Source of the DNA: Pyrodictium delaneyi
GTDB taxonomy: Archaea > Thermoproteota > Thermoprotei_A > Sulfolobales > Pyrodictiaceae
Length of the DNA stretch: 11,216 nucleotides
Assembly (NCBI GenBank): GCA_015661645.1
Contig: DQVR01000042.1
Location: 1-11,216 of the forward strand
Direction: 5' to 3'
The notes below the pieces were generated by a model that was not told the DNA's origin, searched no databases, and saw nothing but the letters and a program-made list of their open reading frames with translations. Below, piece by piece: positions 1-6,623 of this stretch. Every line of letters starts with the position of its first letter. The first letter of the stretch is position 1. Position numbers and translations under genes: made by a program.

Positions 1-76
1 GCGGGGTAGGGTAGCCTGGTAGCCCGCGGGGCTCATAACCCCGAGGTCGGTGGTTCAAATCCACCCCCCGCTACCA
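1..76 (+). tRNA. Initiator tRNA-Met (CAU anticodon), first base outside the window
   Basis: The cloverleaf is readable. The anticodon CAT lies at 34-36 in the loop ctcataa, closed by a CGGGG/CCCCG stem containing the three consecutive G:C pairs that mark initiator tRNAs. The T-arm is GGTGG-TTCAAAT-CCACC (51-65). The 3' acceptor strand CCCCGCT is at 66-72, followed by A73 and an encoded CCA at 74-76. The visible 5' strand GCGGGG pairs only if one more base (expected A, giving the archaeal initiator A1-U72 pair) precedes position 1, so the gene is cut by one base at the left edge. No intron is present in the anticodon loop. It delivers methionine to the start codon. Initiator identity is well supported; the missing base is inferred. 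Confidence 0.95.
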
Positions 77-79
77 CAA

Positions 80-96
80 GCCCGCCGCGCGCGGGC
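80..96 (+). terminator. G+C-rich hairpin just after the tRNA
   Basis: GCCCGC (80-85) and GCGGGC (91-96) form a perfect 6-bp stem with a 5-nt loop, starting four bases after the tRNA CCA. A pyrimidine/T-rich stretch follows from about 109. This could aid transcription termination or 3'-end processing. Archaeal terminators mainly need T-runs, so the role is inferred. Confidence 0.35.
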
Positions 97-224
97 CCCC
101 GCCGCCAGTTCTTCCTATCCTATTAACTATTTAGCTTCCAGGTAGGCCCTGTTCTGTCTTTTGCTTGGCTAGTGCTGTCTTCATTGTATCAATATCTCTA
201 TAGTTCCGGTAGACTGTCTGAAAG

Positions 225-232
225 AATTATTA
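225..232 (+). promoter_or_regulatory. Possible TATA box of the 724-residue protein gene
   Basis: The A+T stretch aattatta lies 29-36 nt before the ATG at 261, which predicts a very short leader. A G-run (253-257) lies just before the ATG and may serve as a weak SD. Nothing else is evident between the tRNA hairpin and this site. Confidence 0.3.
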
Positions 233-260
233 ATGAATACTATGCAGGATAAGGGGGCTA

Positions 261-2435
261 ATGGAAGCTAGAAAACAGTTCATGCTTACTTTACCTTTTA
301 CCGTAAAGGATGTTAGCAAAGTACTGCCGCTACAGTACACAAATAGGTTTGATAGCTGTAGTCCTACATTGCTAGTAGTCACTGAAAAGTATGGCAAGCT
401 TGTTGAGCTAGAATGTGGAAACAACAGATTATTAATTCCACTAATTGATTATCATAAAGATTTTAACATGTATGAACTCGACAATAGTATGTGTAGTGTA
501 AATAACGGTAATGTAAAGGACAATACAAGAGTAATAGCACGAGGTCCGCACGTTCTGGTGTATACGCATAGAGGGCTCTTTAATAGAGGTATAGCTATAG
601 CATTCCGTAATAGCGGGTGCAAGAGATGGGATTACATCAATAGAGCAGTCGTAGTAAAGTCGGGAAGCGACTTAATTTCAAGCTTTGTTCTATACCGTCG
701 CGTAGGTGAATACTTTCTGATACTAGATACTGTTGACTCCTTTATTCATGTAAGGCTCGGAGAAAAGCCTAGCCTTATTAAGCATAGAAACGGGGTAGCT
801 ATTACATTCTTTCGAGACTATTCACGCCTATTAAGCCCTGTAACAGGTTTCATAGATATACCGTCGTCCGAGCGAAGTCTTGAACCTCTTGGATATAGTT
901 TGGAAGGCAATATACTCCTCTACAATAAGAGCGACAGCGTGGTCTATGCTATTGATAGGGTTGGTGGTATTAAGCCGCTTATTAGATGTGCAAACATATC
1001 CTCAATACCCTCATATGATGGATATAGCATTATAGAGTGTGATGGCCGGGTTGTTGGAGGTGTAGGGGCTGTTGCATCATATGCGCTAAGCCTAGTGAAG
1101 AAAGTAACATTATCATATAGATCAGTAGTTGTGTTCCCTTATATTGTACTCTTAGGTAAAGACAACATATCTGTTATAGAGCTGGGGAGGATATCGACTG
1201 TTATAGTAGATATATTATTGGACGTTGTAAGAAGGTATAAGGTCTTAGGCTTAGGTAGTGGAATAAGCGACTATGGTGACGCCGAAAAACTTGTAACAAT
1301 TATAGAAAACGAAATAGTTGGTAGTCTAACTGATGCCGAGATACTGATCGACAGAGCCATACTATGGAGAACTAAGTGGGGCAGTCTCTGTCTAGGATCA
1401 AACTCGTGCGGTGATGCAATTCTTGAAGTATGGGGTAGACTTGTAGGCATCCAAAGTAACTTATATGGGTTAAAGTTGGTCCTCAGCGGTAAGCGTATTG
1501 AGCCAAGCGTCATCTATGTGGATAATGATAGGTTCTATGCTGCATATAGTCTGCATAATATTAGTGAAGTTTCTAGTGCAATAATAGAAGAGTATTATAG
1601 CCGCACAAGTACTAGCATTAATAAAATTAATGTATATGAAATTGGTGCTAGAATAGAAGTTCTGAATGCAGTACCTCGTGGTATTGACACTATCGAGCTA
1701 ACGCTTAGAGTTAATAGCAACCTAGATCTGTATAAGCTGTTTATACTACCCTGGTACAAGGTGGCTAAACCGGCTAAAGACGGAAAAAGAAGTAACGGGT
1801 CTAGGAGAGACTACGAGCTAGTATTCAAGGTCGATGTTGCTCTAAACGAGGTTGCTAACAATAACTATGAGATTAGTATTATGATAATTGGTAAACGTGG
1901 TATAAGGGTTATTAGGCAGATTAATGCGGGGTATGTAATAAACAGTGTCTTTGGCGTTGTAAGTAGTGTTAATGCGGTTGTTAACGGTGGCCACGAGCTT
2001 ATTGAAATGGTGTTCGAAAAGCCAGGGTACCTAGCTTTCAGAGTTAATGGTATTGATATGGTCGTTAAGTCTGGAGGAGCATATGTGTTGCGTGTGCCCG
2101 GTGGCCGAGCAGAGTTTGCTATAAGGGATGGCAGGGATTTCAAGACATTTTCCTTATTCGGTATAAGAGACAACATTATTACAGCAAAGCTTTTGGGAAA
2201 GCATGCCCTTAGGATTGAATGTAGCATTAGCTGTGTAATCTCGTGCAGGCATAGTACCCCCTCAAGCGGAAACATAATTACCCTTGATGTAGACAAGGCT
2301 ATCAATAGCGGTATTTGTAGCATTATAAGTATAGGTTACGGCATTGTCAAAGAATACAACATAGATGTTGTTGGAGTGTTAGTGGGACTAGGTGCAAAAA
2401 CAGGCTTAATGCTCGCTAAGCTCCTCAAGCTGTGA
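261..2435 (+). CDS. Large hypothetical protein, unrecognised (724 aa)
   Basis: A single open frame of 724 codons runs from ATG 261 to TGA 2433-2435. An in-frame stop upstream (234-236) limits 5' extension. I do not recognise the family. The protein is rich in alternating beta-type hydrophobic stretches, Ile/Val/Ser/Asn and Arg/Lys. It has no clear signal peptide or convincing transmembrane segment, though the last 25 residues are fairly hydrophobic. Near the C-terminus three cysteines are spaced C-x3-C-x3-C (654, 658, 662), with His664 and Cys686 following; this is not a standard metal motif. The DNA is markedly A+T-rich (about one third G+C in 1621-1680) compared with downstream genes. Its 3' end overlaps the convergent phosphoribosyltransferase gene by 30 bp. 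The frame's length supports a real gene; the function is unknown. Its position beside a tRNA leaves acquisition by integration possible but unproven. Confidence 0.8.
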   Translation: MEARKQFMLTLPFTVKDVSKVLPLQYTNRFDSCSPTLLVVTEKYGKLVELECGNNRLLIPLIDYHKDFNMYELDNSMCSVNNGNVKDNTRVIARGPHVLVYTHRGLFNRGIAIAFRNSGCKRWDYINRAVVVKSGSDLISSFVLYRRVGEYFLILDTVDSFIHVRLGEKPSLIKHRNGVAITFFRDYSRLLSPVTGFIDIPSSERSLEPLGYSLEGNILLYNKSDSVVYAIDRVGGIKPLIRCANISSIPSYDGYSIIECDGRVVGGVGAVASYALSLVKKVTLSYRSVVVFPYIVLLGKDNISVIELGRISTVIVDILLDVVRRYKVLGLGSGISDYGDAEKLVTIIENEIVGSLTDAEILIDRAILWRTKWGSLCLGSNSCGDAILEVWGRLVGIQSNLYGLKLVLSGKRIEPSVIYVDNDRFYAAYSLHNISEVSSAIIEEYYSRTSTSINKINVYEIGARIEVLNAVPRGIDTIELTLRVNSNLDLYKLFILPWYKVAKPAKDGKRSNGSRRDYELVFKVDVALNEVANNNYEISIMIIGKRGIRVIRQINAGYVINSVFGVVSSVNAVVNGGHELIEMVFEKPGYLAFRVNGIDMVVKSGGAYVLRVPGGRAEFAIRDGRDFKTFSLFGIRDNIITAKLLGKHALRIECSISCVISCRHSTPSSGNIITLDVDKAINSGICSIISIGYGIVKEYNIDVVGVLVGLGAKTGLMLAKLLKL

Positions 2436-3596
2436 TAGTACATATTCTCTCAAATCCTCTACACTAGGTAATTCCGTTACGATTCTGCCTTTCTCCATGA
2501 CCTTTTCTAGGAGTGGGCGGGGTTCAGAGCCATCGCTGCAAACGTGGCTAGGGGTTTCGCCCCAAGGAACGATTACGTCATTTAAGGGTTTGCAGCGATA
2601 TACTTGCTTCATACCTGGAAGCTTTCCGCGTTTTGTTATAGGTATCCACTTATCGCCTCGCTTTACCTCTACGATGTCCATGCTTATGTCGATGCTTGGT
2701 GGGAACGCTATCGAGGTTCCAACGCCAAACGCGTCTACGATATCTCTAAGCTCCGCTATACTATCCTCATCAAGACCACCGCTAACTATTATCTTCACAT
2801 TCTTATAGCCGTGGATATCGAGTGTCCAGCGTATCTCTTCAACGATCCGACGCATGTTGCCTCTTCGGCTACTTGGTGTGTCCAGCCTTATGCCAAACAG
2901 TTTACTGCCCAGAGTACGGGCAGCTAGTAGTGCCTCATGCCTCTCGTCATAGAAGGTGTCGACTAGCGCTATTCTCGGTACATTGGGTTCGACTACCTCA
3001 TCAAATGCTTTCCAGGCCTCAACGGGATCGCCGAACAATATTATCAACGCGTGTGGCATAGTACCGCGGGGCTCAAGGTCGAGGAACTCCTTTGATAGTA
3101 GCCCCGAGACAGAGTCACACCCACCGATATAAGCGGCCCTATCGACCATGGGTGCTAATGCTGGGTGGACAGAGCGTAATCCGAAGAATAATACCGCCTT
3201 ATCACCAGCAGCAATGCGGATACGCGCAGCTTTTGTAGCTACGCTTGTCTCATGTCTTAGTACGCCCAATATAGCAGTCTCTAATTCTGCGAACTCACAG
3301 TAGGGCCCCTCGATAACCATTAGTGGCTCAACTGGCTTGAATACGGTCCCTTCACGCATGGCATAGACATTGACCGGTTTTCCGTTAAGAATAGCTAGTG
3401 CCTCCTCGAGTCCCGCAAACACGGCCCATTCATATCCCTTGGGTAGACTGTATGCGTGGAGCTCAGCCCTTACTATTGTATCACACAGGCCTTTAGCCTC
3501 TAGGATGCGGCGTGTCCTAGCAAAATAGACATCAGTAGCGCGCCCCTTGCAAATGTCGTCAACACTCGCAACGTAGAGGCGTGGTCTTCCCCCCAT
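2406..3596 (-). CDS. pncB: Nicotinate phosphoribosyltransferase, archaeal type
   Basis: It transfers phosphoribosyl from PRPP to nicotinate to give nicotinate mononucleotide, the entry step of NAD salvage, in the cytoplasm. Family signs, numbered from the upstream GTG at 3608, are GTMPHA at 182-187 (the conserved GT-x-x-H active-site region), VDTFYDE at 216-222, IRLDTPSSRRGN at 240-251, SGGLDE at 276-281 and a FGVGT phosphate-binding loop near 294-298. Cys339 and Cys357 in the C-terminal domain may be remnants of the zinc-knuckle region of archaeal members. About 396 residues fits the archaeal subfamily. I chose ATG 3596 because GGTGA lies 8 nt before it; the alternative GTG at 3608 sits inside that SD and would overlap the upstream yjbQ-like stop. 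The last 30 bp overlap the convergent 724-residue gene. It is the second gene of a two-gene operon. Confidence 0.92.
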   Translation of the reverse strand: MGGRPRLYVASVDDICKGRATDVYFARTRRILEAKGLCDTIVRAELHAYSLPKGYEWAVFAGLEEALAILNGKPVNVYAMREGTVFKPVEPLMVIEGPYCEFAELETAILGVLRHETSVATKAARIRIAAGDKAVLFFGLRSVHPALAPMVDRAAYIGGCDSVSGLLSKEFLDLEPRGTMPHALIILFGDPVEAWKAFDEVVEPNVPRIALVDTFYDERHEALLAARTLGSKLFGIRLDTPSSRRGNMRRIVEEIRWTLDIHGYKNVKIIVSGGLDEDSIAELRDIVDAFGVGTSIAFPPSIDISMDIVEVKRGDKWIPITKRGKLPGMKQVYRCKPLNDVIVPWGETPSHVCSDGSEPRPLLEKVMEKGRIVTELPSVEDLREYVLSQLEELSEH

Positions 3597-3600
3597 GGAT

Positions 3601-4011
3601 CTACTCACCCATTATCTCTACTATGACTCTCCTTGTTCTAGGCCCGTCGAGCTCTATTAGAAGGATGTTCTGCCAAGTTCCTCTGACAAGCCTTCCATCC
3701 ACAACCGGAAATATCCTGGATGGGCCTATCACGGCAGATGCGAGATGCGCGTGAGCATTATCATCTATCTTATTGTGCCTCCACTTATAGTCGGGCTTGA
3801 AAGTCTCCTTTAGGAAATCTATATAGTCGCTAAGCAGCCCAGGCTCAGCCTCATTAGCGATAATAGCTGCTGTAGCGTGGGGTACGAAGACAAGGCACAG
3901 CCCGTTTCTGATGCCCGAGTTCTGCACAATATCCTCCACGTTGGCGGTTATGTCTATGACTTCAAAGCGGCTACTACTAGTAGCTATAAACTCTTTAATG
4001 ACGACGCGCAT
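3601..4011 (-). CDS. YjbQ/UPF0047 family protein
   Basis: This is a complete 136-residue YjbQ (UPF0047) protein, the usual family length. Visible family features are VPHATAA (43-49), Glu54, the histidine-rich core HNKIDDNAHAHL (79-90) with HxH at 87-89, and GTWQNILLIELDGPR (111-125). The conserved His and Glu residues are thought to form a metal/phosphate site. Family members have been linked to weak thiamin-phosphate-synthase-like activity, but the real role is unsettled. ATG 4011 has a strong SD, GGAGGTG, at 4023-4029. The stop lies 4 nt before the preferred start of the nicotinate phosphoribosyltransferase gene, so the two are probably co-transcribed and translationally linked. The shared PRPP/nucleotide theme is inference only. 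Family assignment is confident; function is not. Confidence 0.93.
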   Translation of the reverse strand: MRVVIKEFIATSSSRFEVIDITANVEDIVQNSGIRNGLCLVFVPHATAAIIANEAEPGLLSDYIDFLKETFKPDYKWRHNKIDDNAHAHLASAVIGPSRIFPVVDGRLVRGTWQNILLIELDGPRTRRVIVEIMGE

Positions 4012-4022
4012 GTCCGAAACTA

Positions 4023-4029
4023 CACCTCC
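4023..4029 (-). promoter_or_regulatory. Shine-Dalgarno site of the YjbQ-family gene
   Basis: On the minus strand GGAGGTG lies 11 nt before ATG 4011. It is one of the strongest SD sites in the window and fixes the start of the first gene of the yjbQ-pncB operon. Confidence 0.65.
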
Positions 4030-4069
4030 TCCATACCTATGAACCTATGTACTTGCCCGCGTCTAAATG

Positions 4070-4077
4070 TAAAAATA
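4070..4077 (-). promoter_or_regulatory. TATA box of the YjbQ-pncB operon
   Basis: The minus-strand TATTTTTA is centred about 62 nt before ATG 4011. It predicts a transcript start near 4047 and a leader of roughly 35 nt that contains the SD. It lies back-to-back with the thioredoxin promoter in a 141-bp divergent region. Confidence 0.5.
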
Positions 4078-4113
4078 GCTAGTTGAAGGAATGGCTAGTG
4101 CAAAGGCTACAGC

Positions 4114-4125
4114 ATATAATTAAAA
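4114..4125 (+). promoter_or_regulatory. TATA box of the thioredoxin-like gene
   Basis: The sequence atataattaaaa precedes ATG 4153 by about 28 nt. This predicts a transcript start near 4145, so the mRNA has almost no leader if translation begins at 4153. Confidence 0.5.
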
Positions 4126-4152
4126 CCAGGGTAGGCTGCTTAGTCTATCAGA

Positions 4153-4590
4153 ATGGGGGATGAGCAAATGAAAGTTATTGACGAGATGGCAGAGCAGATT
4201 AAGAAGCTCGTAGATAGAAAGATAGGGCAGATTGAACAAGAGCTAGGTGATCCACTGTACTACGCTGGAAAGGACTTCGACGAAGTAATTGAGAAATACC
4301 CTGTAGCGGTAGTAGAGTTCGCTGCACCCTGGTGTAATCCATGTAAGGCTTATACACCAGTATTTCGAAGAGTTGCCCGCAAGCTCATGAAGGAGTACAG
4401 TGGAAGAATTATCTTCATGTACATGGATACTGACCAGCTGCCTGAAATAGCTGATAGATACAACATAGAAAACATACCTACAACAATAATATTTGTCAAT
4501 GGGCATGTAGCCGACGTGATAATGGGTGCTACACAAGAATCTAGGCTTGAGGAGAAAGTGCGAAACATACTCAAAGAAGTAACGAAGTAG
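4153..4590 (+). CDS. Thioredoxin-like protein with WCNPC active site
   Basis: A 145-residue thioredoxin-fold protein. The redox motif is W60-C61-N62-P63-C64, differing from the classical WCGPC by Asn for Gly. The cis-proline lies in NIPTT (Pro109), and the MDTDQLPEIADRY strand-helix segment matches the usual thioredoxin core. Residues 1-35 are an extra, highly charged, helix-prone N-terminal extension not found in minimal thioredoxins. It has no signal peptide, so it should be cytoplasmic, exchanging dithiols with client proteins or a thioredoxin/glutaredoxin-type reductase. ATG 4153 suits a near-leaderless mRNA. ATG 4168 (Met6), preceded by a GGGGGATGA stretch, is a plausible alternative start. 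It is monocistronic or loosely linked to the BtpA gene 283 bp downstream. The exact physiological partner cannot be told. Confidence 0.9.
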   Translation: MGDEQMKVIDEMAEQIKKLVDRKIGQIEQELGDPLYYAGKDFDEVIEKYPVAVVEFAAPWCNPCKAYTPVFRRVARKLMKEYSGRIIFMYMDTDQLPEIADRYNIENIPTTIIFVNGHVADVIMGATQESRLEEKVRNILKEVTK

Positions 4591-4616
4591 CAAAAATCAC
4601 AGTAGCGCTTCAAACA

Positions 4617-4629
4617 CTACATGATGTAG
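4617..4629. repeat. Short palindrome 27 bp after the thioredoxin stop
   Basis: CTACAT (4617-4622) and ATGTAG (4624-4629) are perfect inverted arms around one central base. It could be a protein-binding site. Alternatively its right part, ATGATGT, is one strand of the helix described for 4617-4705. Confidence 0.35.
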
Positions 4630-4705
4630 ATGGTGATAAGAAAGGGTTCGGCAAAGGGGGAGGCACATCATCCCCGGCCAAGGTCTTCTCGGGGACAGCA
4701 CCTCC
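4617..4705 (+). other. Foldable G+C-rich intergenic patch, possible structured RNA
   Basis: Several perfect complementarities sit together. ATGATGT (4621-4627) pairs with ACATCAT (4665-4671). CCCCG (4672-4676) pairs with CGGGG (4690-4694), directly abutting the first helix. GGAGG (4659-4663) pairs with CCTCC (4701-4705), which would make a pseudoknot. A competing helix, GGGGA (4657-4661) with TCCCC (4671-4675), excludes these. This could be a thioredoxin 3' UTR element, a small RNA, or a BtpA leader element. ACA follows CCTCC, as in H/ACA RNAs, but the spacing and kink-turn do not fit well. No coding frame is evident. Structure is seen only by eye; function is unknown. Confidence 0.35.
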
Positions 4706-4761
4706 ACACCAACTCTCTAGATATACCTAAATACACTTAGTGCTATATCACATTATAGCTG

Positions 4762-4770
4762 TATTTAAAA
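4762..4770 (+). promoter_or_regulatory. TATA box upstream of the box C/D RNA and BtpA gene
   Basis: The sequence tatttaaaa predicts a transcript start near 4792. That is about 20 nt before the guide RNA candidate and 80 nt before the preferred BtpA start. One promoter could therefore serve both, with the RNA cut out of the leader. Confidence 0.45.
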
Positions 4771-4813
4771 CAACTCTCTCAATACAGCTGCAGGGCAGAC
4801 CCTAGCAAGTCGA

Positions 4814-4872
4814 GGCAGTGATGAAAAGGCTGAGGTCTGAGATACTATGAGGATAGAGGATGGCACTGAGCC
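4814..4872 (+). ncRNA. Box C/D guide sRNA candidate overlapping the BtpA 5' region
   Basis: All parts of an archaeal double-guide box C/D RNA occur in order. Box C GTGATGA (4818-4824) is followed by a 12-nt guide (4825-4836) and box D' CTGA (4837-4840). A 6-nt linker leads to box C' ATGAGGA (4847-4853, one mismatch). A second 12-nt guide (4854-4865) precedes box D CTGA (4866-4869). The flanks GGC (4814-4816) and GCC (4870-4872) pair, leaving A4817 plus the first two bases of box C as the three-base bulge of a canonical L7Ae kink-turn. Total length of 59 nt is typical. Predicted targets are acctcagccttt (methylation at the fifth base, C) and tgccatcctcta (fifth base, A). I could not identify an rRNA or tRNA bearing them. 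It would direct fibrillarin-dependent 2'-O-methylation. Confidence 0.75.
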
Positions 4873-4873
4873 G

Positions 4874-5683
4874 ATGAAAATACCTCTACTCGGCTTCAAG
4901 CCACTTATAGGTGTAATCCATCTACCGCCTACTCCATCCTCGCCCAGAGGATACGGAAACATAGACCGCATAGTAGACTACGTGGTAAACGAAGTAGACA
5001 AGCTCGAAGAAGCTGGATTCGATGCAGCAATAATAGAAAACTATGGAGATAAGCCGTTTAGTGTAGAAGCATACGACGAGATACTTGCAGCGGTGCTTAG
5101 CGTCGTAGTAAGAGAGGCAGTCAAGTCAACTAAGCTACCAGTTGGTATAAACGTTCTCCGCAATAACGCGAGACTAGCACTAGCAATAGCATATGCTACA
5201 GGCGCCAAGTTCGTAAGAATAAACGCATACTGTGAAACACGATTATCGCCCGAAGGCGTTCTCATGCCATTAGCTAGAGACATAGAGCAAATAAGGAAGC
5301 AATTAGACAGAAATATTCTCGTGCTCGCCGACATAGATGTGAAGCACAGCTATCCAATAGGGCAACATAGCATAGGAATAGTAGTAAACGATTGCGTAGA
5401 ACGCGGATATATGGATGCCATAATAGCTAGCGGTCAGGCCACAACCAGGCCACCAGAGCCAGGCTACGTCGCGTTCATTAAGCGTAACTCGCCAAAACCC
5501 GTCCTACTCGGGAGTGGGCTAAGAGTAGACAACATACAGCTTTACTGGAACATTGTAGACGGTTTCATAGTAGGATCTTCGATAAAATATGAGGGCAGGA
5601 CAAGCAATAGCATTGACCCACAAAAAGCAAGAGAGCTAGCTATAGTAGTAGATGAACTTCGCCGTCGAACGCTGAATGTGTAG
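4874..5683 (+). CDS. BtpA family TIM-barrel protein
   Basis: This is a member of the BtpA/SgcQ family (named for cyanobacterial photosystem I biogenesis; biochemical role in archaea unknown), predicted to be a cytoplasmic TIM barrel. Family signatures include LIGVIHLPPTPSSPRGY near the N-terminus, EAGFDAAIIENYGDKPF, GINVLRNN, LADIDVKHSYPIG, ASGQATTRPPEPG, VLLGSGLRVDNI and a final FIVGSSIKYEG phosphate-binding-type loop. I prefer ATG 4874 (269 aa): it leaves 10 residues before LIGVIHL, close to other members as I recall them, and starts one base after the guide RNA candidate ends. The longer frame begins at ATG 4847 (278 aa, GAGGT at 4832-4836 as SD); that ATG is the first triplet of box C', and its nine extra residues would be encoded by the RNA. 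An MTHFR-like gene follows 154 bp downstream in the same direction. Confidence 0.9.
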   Translation: MKIPLLGFKPLIGVIHLPPTPSSPRGYGNIDRIVDYVVNEVDKLEEAGFDAAIIENYGDKPFSVEAYDEILAAVLSVVVREAVKSTKLPVGINVLRNNARLALAIAYATGAKFVRINAYCETRLSPEGVLMPLARDIEQIRKQLDRNILVLADIDVKHSYPIGQHSIGIVVNDCVERGYMDAIIASGQATTRPPEPGYVAFIKRNSPKPVLLGSGLRVDNIQLYWNIVDGFIVGSSIKYEGRTSNSIDPQKARELAIVVDELRRRTLNV

Positions 5684-5827
5684 ACCATGGTATCGGGTTA
5701 TACCTCTATAGATTAGTGCTACCTACCAGGACGTAGAGGATATAATGGCGTTGTATACGGGCTAGCCCCGCCAGAGAGCTACTAGGGACATACTAGCTGG
5801 ACGTTAAGACCTCCAAGAGCTAGTAAA

Positions 5828-5833
5828 GGTGAT
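5828..5833 (+). promoter_or_regulatory. Shine-Dalgarno site of the MTHFR-like gene
   Basis: GGTGAT ends 4 nt before ATG 5838 and supports that start. The 154-bp gap before it holds several partial TACTAG/CTAG repeats and an A+T patch near 5737, but no convincing promoter or RNA gene. Confidence 0.6.
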
Positions 5834-5837
5834 GTAA

Positions 5838-6575
5838 ATGAGAATCCTAGGAGAGCTAGAGCCATCTAAAAATGGTGAAAAACTGGCTAAAAGGGTCGAG
5901 AAACTCATGCCAGTAGTAGATGCGATAGATATACCAGAGGCGCCTATGGGAAAACCCATAGCACATGCAGCAATACTAGCATCCTACATTAAAGCTAGGT
6001 ATGGGATAGACACAGTGCCTCATATAAGAGTTATAGACGTGAACACGGTAGGGCTCCTAAGCATTCTAGGCGGACTAAAGGCTACCGGAATAGGCGAAGC
6101 AGTCCTACTCAGAGGAGACGCCCCAATAGTAGGCAGCGAGGTAAGAGACCTTTCAGTAGAGACAGCTGCAGAAATAGCCGTAGAGAAGCTAGGCAGAAAC
6201 CCCCAGCTAGGCGCAATGATAAGCCTAAGGTACCCTCTAGAGGCTATAACAGATAGGCTAAACGCCCCTCTAAGCTTCTACCTAATACTCCGTCCAGGCT
6301 ACTCGCTAGAAAAATTAAGGCAAGTGAGCCGGCTAGCTAGAAGCCTCGGCAAACAGCTCTATGCATACGTAATAGTAGCAAGTAACAAGAACTACAACAA
6401 GTTAAAGAATATGCTTATTGGTCAACCAGTCTACAGTGTTGGAGAAGCAACGAGGTTCGTAGAGAAGATAAGAGACCTTGTTGACGGCATACTGGTATCT
6501 AGCCCAGGCGATGTTGACGCTATAAGTGAGGCAGCCCGGCAGATAAAGAGAGAACTATGTCTAAGTCTACGCTGA
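5838..6575 (+). CDS. Methylenetetrahydrofolate reductase-like protein (MetF family)
   Basis: A 245-residue TIM-barrel protein resembling the MetF/MTHFR family, which reduces a methylene-pterin to its methyl form using a reduced flavin and feeds methyl groups to methionine synthesis. The strongest sign is the segment VPHIRVIDVN (60-69) followed by a helix and AVLLRGDAP (88-96), matching the HLTC...ILALRGDPP core of MetF. Glu8 in GELEPS may correspond to the N-terminal catalytic-type acid. At 245 residues it is shorter than bacterial MetF (about 290), missing part of the C-terminal region, so cofactor use or partner subunit may differ. The archaeal substrate could be a modified pterin rather than folate. 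It follows the BtpA gene in the same direction and converges on gatC. Family assignment is good; exact reaction is inferred. Confidence 0.82.
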   Translation: MRILGELEPSKNGEKLAKRVEKLMPVVDAIDIPEAPMGKPIAHAAILASYIKARYGIDTVPHIRVIDVNTVGLLSILGGLKATGIGEAVLLRGDAPIVGSEVRDLSVETAAEIAVEKLGRNPQLGAMISLRYPLEAITDRLNAPLSFYLILRPGYSLEKLRQVSRLARSLGKQLYAYVIVASNKNYNKLKNMLIGQPVYSVGEATRFVEKIRDLVDGILVSSPGDVDAISEAARQIKRELCLSLR

Positions 6576-6623
6576 CAACAATTGCACACAGAAGCAACAT
6601 TTTATGTGCTGAGGGGTTGTGTA

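Noticed and set aside
1..260. Integrated element attachment site at the tRNA
   Set aside because: No duplicated tRNA 3' end and no integrase in the window; kept only as a question under the orphan gene.
1865..2323. Long antisense frame within the 724-residue gene
   Set aside because: Shadow frame without start signals; the plus frame is continuous for over 2 kb.
4621..4640. Second box C/D RNA (ATGATGT and GTGATAA look like C boxes)
   Set aside because: No CTGA box anywhere in 4591-4760.
4656..4710. H/ACA guide RNA (stem followed by ACA at 4706)
   Set aside because: The distance from the upper stem to ACA is about 11 nt instead of 14-16, and no tandem G-A kink-turn was visible in the upper stem.
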